DNA of 37,585 nt, taken from NCBI GenBank assembly GCA_035533075.1, contig DATLUO010000100.1, positions 1 through 37,585 of the forward strand, in the 5' to 3' direction. Source of the stretch: Pirellulales bacterium. Its GTDB lineage: Bacteria > Planctomycetota > Planctomycetia > Pirellulales > JAICIG01. Both the position numbers and the translations under genes were made by a program. Below the pieces are notes generated by a model that worked only from the letters and a program-made list of their open reading frames with translations, did no database searches and was not told the DNA's origin. Below, one piece after another: positions 31,339 to 37,585 of this stretch; within the stretch, counting starts at the first letter, position 1, and each line of letters opens with the position of its first letter.

Positions 31339-31372
31339 AGAAGGGGGCCGAGCGAACGCTTGGCCCTTTTCT
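31339..31372. terminator. Bidirectional intrinsic terminator
   Basis: A 15-bp stem (31339-31353 with 31358-31372, including G-T pairs) closes a GAAC loop. The descending arm ends CCCTTTTCT on the plus strand and the ascending arm begins AGAAGGGG, which gives a T-run-like end on the minus strand as well. It lies exactly between the stops of two convergent genes (31300 and 31377). Confidence 0.8.
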
Positions 31373-31376
31373 CGTG

Positions 31377-31754
31377 CTAGCCCGCCGCCCAACCCACGGA
31401 GCGGCGAAACTCCTGTTCTTCCATCAGTTCCCCCTCGCGCACAAGCTGGACCCTCACCGGCGTTTCCGGCCAGCCAAGCGCCAATAGCAGGCGGTCGAAC
31501 TCGTGCGGCGGACAGCGGCCTTGCAGCTCCATATACCAGAGTCGCTCCGCGCCGTCGTAGAGCACGCCGTCGATTTGCCAGGCCGGCCCCGCGGCCGCCA
31601 CCCACACAAACGAACCGTCCGGCTCGACGAACATCCGCGGCAAGTCGGCCAACGACTGGGCCACTTGCTCGAACGTGCGGGCGAACATCGGCCGCGGACC
31701 GTCGGCGTCGGCCGGGCGAGGAAGTATGCGAATGTGAAAAGCGGTTGAAAGCAT
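31377..31754 (-). CDS. Small conserved-looking protein of unknown function
   Basis: 125 residues from ATG 31754 (MLSTAFHIRILPRPADADGP); a start 15 bp upstream is also possible. It is soluble, with alternating strands and helices: FARTFEQVAQSLADLPRMFV, EPDGSFVWVAA, AWQIDGVLYDGAERLWYMEL and FDRLLLALGWPETPVRVQLV. It shares a 48-bp divergent gap with fabI and converges on the LEERIAPS gene across the terminator. The regular composition, third-position GC bias and tight packing support a real gene. No function assigned. Confidence 0.75.
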   Translation of the reverse strand: MLSTAFHIRILPRPADADGPRPMFARTFEQVAQSLADLPRMFVEPDGSFVWVAAAGPAWQIDGVLYDGAERLWYMELQGRCPPHEFDRLLLALGWPETPVRVQLVREGELMEEQEFRRSVGWAAG

Positions 31755-31802
31755 GGCTGCGTGGGGCATGAAGTTCCCAATCAGTTATGGTAAGACTCAG
31801 GC

Positions 31803-32603
31803 ATGGATTTCCTAGGTCTCTCCGACAAATCGGTGCTGGTGTGCGGCGTCGCCAACCGCAAGAGCGTAGCCTATCATGTCGGCCGCGTGCTGGCGGAAGC
31901 GGGCGCCAAAGTGGTCTATGTCGTCCGCTCGCCCGAGCGCCGCGAATCGGTGGCCAGGCTGCTGGGCGATGCCGAAATCTACGTCTGCGACGTGGAACGT
32001 GAAGAAGAAATCGCCCGCTTGCGCGACCAGGTTGCCGCGCGGCACGCGACGCTCGACGGCCTGGTCCATTCAATTGCCTTTGCCGATTACGATGAATCGC
32101 CGCGGCCGTTCCACGAGACGTCGAAGAAGGCGTTTCTGCGGTCGATCGACGTTTCGTGTTATTCGCTGATCGCCCTTGCCCGTGCGTTCCAAGACCTGCT
32201 GGCCGCCGACGCCTCGGTGGTGACCATTTCAATTTCCACCACGCGCATGGCCAGCGAAAACTACGGGTTCATGGCGCCGGTCAAGGCGGCCCTCGATTCG
32301 TCGCTGGTGTTTCTGGCCAAGTCGTTCAGCCAATTCTCGCAAGTGCGGTTCAATGCGGTGGCGCCGGGCCTGTTGAAGACCTCGGCATCGGCGGGCATTC
32401 CCGGCTACGTCGATGCCTATCTCTATGCAGAACAGGTGACGCTCCGCAAGTCGGCCGTCCAGACGGAAGAGGTGGCCAACGTGGCGGCGTTTCTGCTCAG
32501 CCCTCGTTCGAGCGGCATCAACGCACAGCGGATCGTCGTCGACGCCGGCATGGAGGTGAACTACTTCGACCGCGATTTGATCGAACGGGTGATGCGCTCG
32601 TAG
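31803..32603 (+). CDS. fabI: Enoyl-[acyl-carrier-protein] reductase, FabI type
   Basis: 266 residues, normal for FabI. The NAD(P)-binding start is [20 protein letters not shown], with the FabI spacing (GVAN..S) in place of the classical SDR GxxxGx[21 protein letters not shown] contains the 'HS.AFA' substrate-binding strand. The catalytic pair is Tyr-x6-Lys in [15 protein letters not shown], and [20 protein letters not shown] follows. The last step of each fatty-acid elongation cycle is reduction of enoyl-ACP in the cytoplasm. No other fab gene adjoins it. Residue identity at triclosan-binding positions was not assessed. Confidence 0.93.
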   Translation: MDFLGLSDKSVLVCGVANRKSVAYHVGRVLAEAGAKVVYVVRSPERRESVARLLGDAEIYVCDVEREEEIARLRDQVAARHATLDGLVHSIAFADYDESPRPFHETSKKAFLRSIDVSCYSLIALARAFQDLLAADASVVTISISTTRMASENYGFMAPVKAALDSSLVFLAKSFSQFSQVRFNAVAPGLLKTSASAGIPGYVDAYLYAEQVTLRKSAVQTEEVANVAAFLLSPRSSGINAQRIVVDAGMEVNYFDRDLIERVMRS

Positions 32604-32692
32604 CCCGCTTGCTCCGCAGGGAAGGCTCCGAATCGCCCCGCGAAAGCGAAGACGCCACGATTATGCGCTTTTGCCCGGCTCGGCAAACGACG

Positions 32693-33769
32693 TCATTGCC
32701 GCAAGGCAGGCTTGGACCGCTCGGCAACGTGAGCCGCCGGTCGGCCCGACTCCGCCCGCCACCGCGTGAGGAGATCGCCACGCAAGCGCGCGGTGAACGC
32801 TTCGGCCCCTTCCGGCAAGAGGTGCTGTCCGTCGCAAAACTGCTCGTCCGTACACCACCCGCGGCAATCGACCACGCGCACATCGAACGCGCGGCGCACT
32901 TCGGCAAGGTAGGCCTCGATGCGCGTCAGCGCCGCGCTTGGATAGCGTCCGCGGAACAACTCCCCTTCGGGCAGCAGCAGCAGCGCGGCGTCGATCCGCC
33001 GGCGGCGGCAAACGTCGAGCATCTCGGCGATTGCTCGGCGAGCGACGTCGCTCACCTCGAAGTCGGTCAGCGGTCGGGTGTAGAGATCGGCACACCAGCG
33101 GCCGACCCGCTGCCGCTCGACGTCGTCGGCCGGCCGCAACGGGAACCGCGACCAGCCCGAAACATCGGTTTGCCCCAGCATCTGCTCGTCGCGCAGGTGC
33201 GCCTCATCGACCCAGCCGGGAGCGACTCGCCGCAGCAACTCGACACGATACGAATACCACGGAGAGAGGCGCGACACGATCCACCGCGAAGCCAGCTCGC
33301 GCGGCTCGAAGGCGTAGCGGCAAAGCACGCCTAAATCTGGCCAATCGAGCTTGCGCACGTCGACGGCCCGGCTCTCGCACCAGTCGCACGTTTGGTGCAG
33401 GAAGGCGGGGTGGATCTCGATCAGCAGTTGGGCGGGCTGCACGCCGGCGGAGAGCAACCGGCGCAGACACACCAGCTCCTGCACTGGACCGATTCCGGTC
33501 AGGCCGAAGTTGAATTGCCACGCCGCGTCGCGGTTTGCCGAGCTCGCGGCGCAAAAGCCAAACGCCATGCGAGACGTGCCCAACGCGAGCAACAGCGGCT
33601 GGCCGGAATGGGCTGTTTGTTGCGTCTTGAGCAGAGCGAGCTTGCGGCCATACTCCGGATGCCGCAGCGCGGGCCACCAGCGGTCGGTCAGCAGCGCGAA
33701 GGTCGCTTGCAGCGCAACAAAGAACAGCGTTCCCCAGACGAGCGCGCATCGTCCGCCGACAGATCGCAT
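32693..33769 (-). CDS. Membrane-anchored SGNH-like (DUF1574-like) protein
   Basis: 358 residues with an N-terminal membrane anchor (CALVWGTLFFVALQATFALL). QPLLLALGTSRMAFGF supplies the first SGNH block, with Ser in GTSR. Near the C-terminus CTDEQFCDGQHLLPEGAEAF has the Asp-x-x-His arrangement of the last block. Between are QLLIEIHPAFLHQTC and helical segments. Such proteins often work beside MBOAT acyltransferases in O-acetylating exported polymers, but no MBOAT gene is present. The start ATG 33769 is only 3 bp from a heptamer repeat array, and no ribosome site is visible, so the native leader may have been displaced. Confidence 0.7.
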   Translation of the reverse strand: MRSVGGRCALVWGTLFFVALQATFALLTDRWWPALRHPEYGRKLALLKTQQTAHSGQPLLLALGTSRMAFGFCAASSANRDAAWQFNFGLTGIGPVQELVCLRRLLSAGVQPAQLLIEIHPAFLHQTCDWCESRAVDVRKLDWPDLGVLCRYAFEPRELASRWIVSRLSPWYSYRVELLRRVAPGWVDEAHLRDEQMLGQTDVSGWSRFPLRPADDVERQRVGRWCADLYTRPLTDFEVSDVARRAIAEMLDVCRRRRIDAALLLLPEGELFRGRYPSAALTRIEAYLAEVRRAFDVRVVDCRGWCTDEQFCDGQHLLPEGAEAFTARLRGDLLTRWRAESGRPAAHVAERSKPALRQ

Positions 33770-33771
33770 GA

Positions 33772-33862
33772 CAGGGTTCAGGGTTCGGGGTTCAGGGTTC
33801 AGGGTTCAGGGTTCGAGGTTCAGGGTTCGAGGTTTCCCGGCGCGCCGGGATTCAGGGTTCAG
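33772..33862. repeat. GGGTTCA heptamer array, copy 2, with a 16-bp palindrome
   Basis: About eight imperfect heptamers (GGGTTCA, GGGTTCG, AGGTTCA) fill 33772-33833. Next comes a perfect 16-bp palindrome, TCCCGGCGCGCCGGGA at 33835-33850, then one more pair of heptamers to 33862. The array lies directly upstream of the SGNH-like gene's start codon, like copy 1 at 3043-3079 before the nuclease gene. Confidence 0.85.
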
Positions 33863-33904
33863 CAATGCCGCCGTCGCGGGTGACGGAGTTTAGCCGCGCC
33901 ACCA

Positions 33905-33933
33905 GAGCGGTCAAGAGCAAGGCAGGACCGCTC
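33905..33933 (-). terminator. Hairpin over the nagB stop codon
   Basis: GAGCGGTC (33905-33912) and GACCGCTC (33926-33933) form a perfect 8-bp stem with a 13-nt loop, overlapping the TGA stop of nagB. There is no U-run, so factor-independent termination is doubtful. Confidence 0.35.
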
Positions 33934-34747
33934 ACTCCGCCTTGGCCGGCAACAGGGCGGCGATTTGGCCCGCCTCCAGCAGCGCCTGGGCACGTTCGAC
34001 TTCGCGATAGTAATCGCGGCGTTCCAACAATCGGCCGGCCTCTTGGTCGAGAACGGCAATCACGTCGCGATGAAGTTGCAAGGCCGAGGCGGTCACTTGG
34101 GCGGTTACCGGTCCTTCCACGGTCTCGCGGATGGCCCGGGCTTTGTGGGGGCCGCACGCCAAGAGCAGGCATTGCCGCGACTCGAGAATCGTGCCCACGC
34201 CCATCGTGATCGCCAGCCGCGGCACCCGCTCGCTGCCACCGAAGAAACGTGCGTTGTCGCGGACCGTTTCCTCGGTCAGCGTCTTCAGCCGCGTGCGGCT
34301 GCCCAGCGACGAACCGGGTTCGTTGAAAGCGATATGCCCGTCGCCGCCGATGCCGAGCACTTGCAGGTCGATGCCGCCGGCCTCGGCGATCATCCGCTCA
34401 TATTGCTGGCAAAAGGCGTCGAAATCGAGCGCGCGACCGTCGGGCACGTGCGTGTTTCGCGGCTCGATGTTCACATGGTCGAAGAGATTCTCTTGCATGA
34501 AGCGGCGATAGCTTTGCGGATGCGTGGGGGCCAGGCCGACGTATTCGTCGAGATTGAACGTCGCCACCCGCGAGAAATCGAGGCCCTCTTCGCGGTGCAT
34601 GCGGACCAGTTCCTGATACATACCCAGCGGAGTGCTGCCCGTGGCCAGACCCAAGACGCAGTTCGGCCGCCGCCGCAGCAGCCGCGCCACGAAACGGGCA
34701 GCGGTCCGCGACACGCTGGTTGCGTCCGGTTCGACGATGACGCGCAT
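33932..34747 (-). CDS. nagB: Glucosamine-6-phosphate deaminase
   Basis: 271 residues from ATG 34747, with GAGGAG about 8 bp upstream; the frame is open further back but overlaps the hydrolase gene without similarity. Signature stretches: VLGLATGSTPLGMYQELVRM, ATFNLDEYVGLAPTHPQSYR, FMQENLFDHVNIEPRNTHVP, and the phosphate/catalytic loop VLGIGGDGHIAFNEPGSSLG. It converts glucosamine-6-phosphate to fructose-6-phosphate and ammonia, the entry of amino sugars into glycolysis. It lies 44 bp downstream of a secreted alpha/beta hydrolase on the same strand, probably in one transcript. The C-terminal tail (ALLEAGQIAALLPAKAE) is helical and slightly longer than in short NagB forms. Confidence 0.93.
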   Translation of the reverse strand: MRVIVEPDATSVSRTAARFVARLLRRRPNCVLGLATGSTPLGMYQELVRMHREEGLDFSRVATFNLDEYVGLAPTHPQSYRRFMQENLFDHVNIEPRNTHVPDGRALDFDAFCQQYERMIAEAGGIDLQVLGIGGDGHIAFNEPGSSLGSRTRLKTLTEETVRDNARFFGGSERVPRLAITMGVGTILESRQCLLLACGPHKARAIRETVEGPVTAQVTASALQLHRDVIAVLDQEAGRLLERRDYYREVERAQALLEAGQIAALLPAKAE

Positions 34748-34791
34748 GGATGAAGTCTCCTCGGTTCCGCAAGTCGGAACGGACAACTGCT

Positions 34792-36864
34792 TCAGTGCCC
34801 TGTTTCCAGGCGGCGAACGATCAAGTTGCCTGTGCCCAATCGCTTGCTCAGCGCGGTGGCGAAATCGTAATTCTCTTCGTCCGGCGCAGCAATATCGACG
34901 TTGCGGCACTTCGTGGCCGCCAAGGCGATGAGCTGCGGCATGGCAAGGTATCGCAGCGCGTTCAAAACGTCGGGAGCCTCCCGATCGTTCAGCCGCGGCG
35001 AAACAAGAGCCAGCGACACATCGTCGGCCGAGAACAACGACGCATACAGCGCGACCGCGGCCATCTCGGCCTCGCCGTGCAACGTCACGTCGCTCGCTTC
35101 GCGGCAGACAGGAACTGCGCGCAAGGCTTCCCACGCCCGTCGAACGTCCCAGACTTGCATCCCGGCCAACGTCTGACCCAGCAGCATGAAGCGGCGGCGG
35201 TTTTGAATCTGCTTTTTCTCGCTCCCGTCCCAGCGAGTCCGCCCCAGGCCGCGCGGCATGAACAGCACCGAAATGCCGTCCGATTTGTCCGCCTCGGCCG
35301 AAGGCGTTTCGGGCAAATCCGTATTTGAAAAGTCGTCCGCAAACGCCGCTCGCCAAGCGGCTTTCACGTCTGCGCTGATCGAGTTGTCGCCGCCGACAAA
35401 AACATGCATCGGCATTGCTCCGGGCTTGGTGTCTTTCCAGGCCAAGTAAATTCGCAAACGAACGTCCTTTTGACTGTCGAAATTGTATGCTTCCACGTGC
35501 ATGCCGTCGCGATTGATCGAAGCCACCTGCTGCGGGTCCAGCTGCCCCGGCTCGTCCGGCCAGCCGCGAAAGCATTTCTCTTTCAAGGCCGCCATCCAAC
35601 CATCGCGGAGCTTTTCCCACTGCTCTTTGCTTTCGGGTATTTCCGGCACTTGGGCCAGTGGCACAAACAGCTCGTGAATGCGGGTGTTGATCTGGTCGGC
35701 CGGCAAACCGTCGCGGAAGACTTGCAGCGCTTCCGGCGTAAAGTAGCTGACGCCTGTGTTCTCCACCAGCGATTCGCCGTCGCCCTTCAAGAACCGATTG
35801 AACCAACGGAAGGCGGCCACCTGCAGCTCCTGAATGTCTTTGTGCCCGCCGGGGCTGATTTGCAGGCCCAGCTTGTCGTCGGCGCCATACAGCCGATAGA
35901 TGCGGCGGACCTTGGCGTGCAGCCGCTCGACGCCGTTCAAAGGAAAGATGCCGTCGCCGTCGGTGTTGGCGATCAACAACGGCCGCGGCGCCACCAACGC
36001 GGCCACCTGCGGATAGTCCCAGCGGTAGGTGTTGACCATGAACATGCAATCGCAGTGGCCTTCGACGCAGCCGTCGACCACGTGGTTTTCCAGGTCGGTG
36101 ATGCCCGCCGTGGGGACGGCGGCTTTGATGCGTTCGTCGAGCGCCGCGGTCCACCAGGTGTACGCGCCGCCGCCGGAGCGTCCGGTGACGCCCAGCCGCT
36201 GGCCGTCGACTTCGGGCCGCGATTGCAAGTAGTCGAGTGCCCGCACGCAGTTCCAGGCTTCGACGCCGGCCGGCGTGTAGCCCCGCGAGTTCCACCACCA
36301 CATGCCTTCGCGATAGGTGCCGTGGTGCAGTCCCTCGATCTCGCCGAGCTGCAGCGTGTCGATCACCAGGCAAACATAGCCGTTGCGGGCAAACCAGCCG
36401 CCGTGATGCTGATAGAACGTCTTGTTGCCGTAGCTCACGCCGTCTTTCTTCACCTGAGCATGCCCGCAGACGTAGAGCACGGCCGGCGCCGGCTTTTCCA
36501 GCCCTTTGGGCAGATAAAGATTGCCGGTCACGTACAGGCCGGGCCGCGACTGAAAGTGAAGGTTTTCGACAGTGAACCACTCGGTCTCATGCCTGCCGGT
36601 GACGACGGGCTTCAGGTCAGTGCGGGGCGGCATGGGATCGAGGCCGAGCATTTCGGCAAGCTGCCGCCGATCCTCTTCGCGTCGCGAGGTCCACTCTTCG
36701 AGCGAGCGGACGTCGGCCAAGCAGCGGTCGGCGAGCCTGCCGGTCTCGGCACGAAAGTATTCAGCGAGCATCCGGTCGCCGCGCGAGGCATCGGGCCGCG
36801 GCTCGTCGGCCAGTGCGGCAGAGGGAAACAGGAGGCAGGCGGCAAGAACAAATTGGGTTCGCAT
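34792..36864 (-). CDS. Secreted alpha/beta hydrolase (acetylxylan-esterase / prolyl-oligopeptidase-like)
   Basis: 690 residues with a signal peptide (1-19, ending SAALAD). Residues about 85-350 are an alpha/beta hydrolase: oxyanion region LYVCGHAQVKK, nucleophile Ser 230 in GVTGRSGGGAYTWW, acid in LLIANTDGDGIFP (about 302-304) and His 341 in ISPGGHKDIQEL. This resembles the acetyl-xylan esterase/dienelactone hydrolase group that planctomycetes export. The remaining 340 residues include a linker (SKEQWEKLRDGWMAALKEKC) and a second hydrolase-like half (ALVSPRLNDREAPDVLNALR), perhaps a degenerate duplicate. The likely job is removing ester groups from polysaccharide. It lies 44 bp upstream of nagB, which suggests amino-sugar use. 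Confidence 0.88.
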   Translation of the reverse strand: MRTQFVLAACLLFPSAALADEPRPDASRGDRMLAEYFRAETGRLADRCLADVRSLEEWTSRREEDRRQLAEMLGLDPMPPRTDLKPVVTGRHETEWFTVENLHFQSRPGLYVTGNLYLPKGLEKPAPAVLYVCGHAQVKKDGVSYGNKTFYQHHGGWFARNGYVCLVIDTLQLGEIEGLHHGTYREGMWWWNSRGYTPAGVEAWNCVRALDYLQSRPEVDGQRLGVTGRSGGGAYTWWTAALDERIKAAVPTAGITDLENHVVDGCVEGHCDCMFMVNTYRWDYPQVAALVAPRPLLIANTDGDGIFPLNGVERLHAKVRRIYRLYGADDKLGLQISPGGHKDIQELQVAAFRWFNRFLKGDGESLVENTGVSYFTPEALQVFRDGLPADQINTRIHELFVPLAQVPEIPESKEQWEKLRDGWMAALKEKCFRGWPDEPGQLDPQQVASINRDGMHVEAYNFDSQKDVRLRIYLAWKDTKPGAMPMHVFVGGDNSISADVKAAWRAAFADDFSNTDLPETPSAEADKSDGISVLFMPRGLGRTRWDGSEKKQIQNRRRFMLLGQTLAGMQVWDVRRAWEALRAVPVCREASDVTLHGEAEMAAVALYASLFSADDVSLALVSPRLNDREAPDVLNALRYLAMPQLIALAATKCRNVDIAAPDEENYDFATALSKRLGTGNLIVRRLETGH

Positions 36865-37016
36865 GGGCGCGTGATGGTGATAGGGCCATGGTTGGTTCAG
36901 GCTATGCTAGCTCAAAGCGTCGGTCAAGAACACGAACTCCGGCAAGGCTCGGCCTTTGACCCGATTCTGATGGACATGCCCTGCCACGCGTACCTATCGG
37001 CCCGCGGTGCGGCAGT

Positions 37017-37585
37017 TCAAGGGCCGCCCCGGGCCAGCCGCCGCTTCAACGCCTGGAATGCGTGTTTCAAGGTCCGCTTGACGGCGTTGACAGTCAGCCC
37101 AAGGCGGAGGGCGACCTGGGCCAGGCTGAGCTTCTCGAAATAGCGCGCTTGGACCGCTTGCCGCTCTTCGGCCGGCAACTGCCCGAGGGCGTCGCGCAGC
37201 TCCGCCCGCACTTCGAGCGCGGCCAGCATTTCTTCGGGCGAGGGCTGCCGTCCGTAGGCGTGCCGGCCGCTGTCGACCGCCTGTTCGTCGAGCGGCTCTT
37301 CGCGCGATGCGTCGTGCGATTTGCCCGCCGCGTACCTGCGCAAGACCGCGCACAGCAGGTTTTTGCAAATGGTCATCAGCCACTTCCGGTACTGCGCCAG
37401 GCTCGTGCCGCTGAAACCGCCGAAGCCTTTGAGCGCCAATCGACAGGCCTCTTGCGCCAGATCGTCGGGACCGTTTTTGAGGGCGATCTCCTTCGACAGC
37501 GCTCGGCTGAAGAAGCGCCTTGTTTTGCGCCAATAGCTGATGAGCAGCTCGCCGTGCGCTTCGCTCGAGCCCGCCAGGGCCTGGT
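37017..37585 (-). CDS. ECF-type RNA polymerase sigma factor, 5' end outside window
   Basis: The frame is open from the right edge for 188 codons to its stop. Region 2 is visible (HGELLISYWRKTRRFFSRAL, then NGPDDLAQEACRLALKGFGG FSG and YRKWLMTICKNLL). Region 4 follows (EVRAELRDALGQLPAEERQA, then ARYFEKLSLAQVALRLGLTV NAVKRTLKHAFQALKRRL). 'GPDDLAQEA' is the usual region 2.2 core. The family directs RNA polymerase to stress or envelope-type promoters; it is distinct from the ECF42 gene and lacks a C-terminal extension. The 152 bp down to the hydrolase gene show no anti-sigma gene or other feature. Confidence 0.88.
   Translation of the reverse strand, partial: QALAGSSEAHGELLISYWRKTRRFFSRALSKEIALKNGPDDLAQEACRLALKGFGGFSGTSLAQYRKWLMTICKNLLCAVLRRYAAGKSHDASREEPLDEQAVDSGRHAYGRQPSPEEMLAALEVRAELRDALGQLPAEERQAVQARYFEKLSLAQVALRLGLTVNAVKRTLKHAFQALKRRLARGGP

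Noticed and set aside
34748..36580. N-terminal extension of nagB by about 610 codons
   Set aside because: The frame is open, but it reads through the hydrolase gene in a different phase. NagB of normal length starts at 34747 behind a ribosome site.
35404..37143. 579-codon plus-strand frame opposite the secreted hydrolase
   Set aside because: It is antisense to a gene with signal peptide and catalytic triad, and has no recognisable domain.

Overview
The window is high-GC DNA that looks like a chromosome fragment from a member of the Planctomycetota, probably Pirellulales. This is an inference from gene content: a PVC-type heme-binding domain tail, a DUF1501 protein, an iduronate-sulfatase-like sulfatase, a ceramidase-like secreted hydrolase, FG-GAP/VCBS and carboxypeptidase-regulatory-like secreted proteins, short N-terminal 'RRFQFSL' or 'RFTLGDLL' membrane anchors, a zinc-ribbon/GYF_2 protein, and a small protein with the 'LEERIAPS' motif. 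No rRNA, tRNA, CRISPR array, prophage or complete insertion sequence was seen.

Layout. 1-250: tail of a cytochrome-like gene and a ThuA-like scrap. 247-3030: MFS transporter and an SbcD/Mre11-type nuclease. 3043-3297: repeat-rich gap. 3318-8801: a TMTC-like membrane protein with TPRs, then an HlyD/MacA-type adaptor with EF-hands and a MacB-type permease with no ATPase. 9036-11095: Uma2 nuclease and ceramidase-like hydrolase. 11161-13447: an ECF42-type sigma factor locus with a truncated DoxX gene, a DGPF/YCII remnant and a VOC protein. 13448-14130: gene-free palindromic DNA. 14131-17097: sulfatase, small membrane protein and a VCBS gene broken by one in-frame UGA. 17356-24594: large secreted carboxypeptidase-regulatory-like protein, WD40/HEAT protein, Rpn nuclease pair and DUF1501 protein. 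24654-27875: membrane P-loop ATPase, secreted unknown and GYF_2 protein. 28102-32603: Ppx/GppA, RibF, LEERIAPS peptide, a small unknown and FabI. 32693-36864: SGNH-like protein, NagB and a secreted alpha/beta hydrolase. 37017-end: partial ECF sigma factor.

The most informative signal is regulatory. The ECF42-type sigma gene is flanked by two promoters with the same architecture, TGTCGA, a 17-bp spacer, then CGAC. One reads into the VOC gene and the other into a DGPF/YCII gene that has lost nearly all of its body. This matches the ECF42 promoter motif as I remember it and ties sigma factor and targets together from sequence alone.

A second theme is short palindromic DNA of several unrelated kinds. 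Examples are a roughly 190-bp hairpin with purine/pyrimidine arms, nested palindromes, heptamer arrays just before start codons, and compact hairpins with 8-bp stems. One 53-bp palindromic element lies in frame inside an ATPase gene and is flanked by 7-bp direct repeats. Coding is otherwise ordinary: central metabolism genes (ribF, fabI, nagB, ppx-like) are mixed with lineage-typical secreted proteins.
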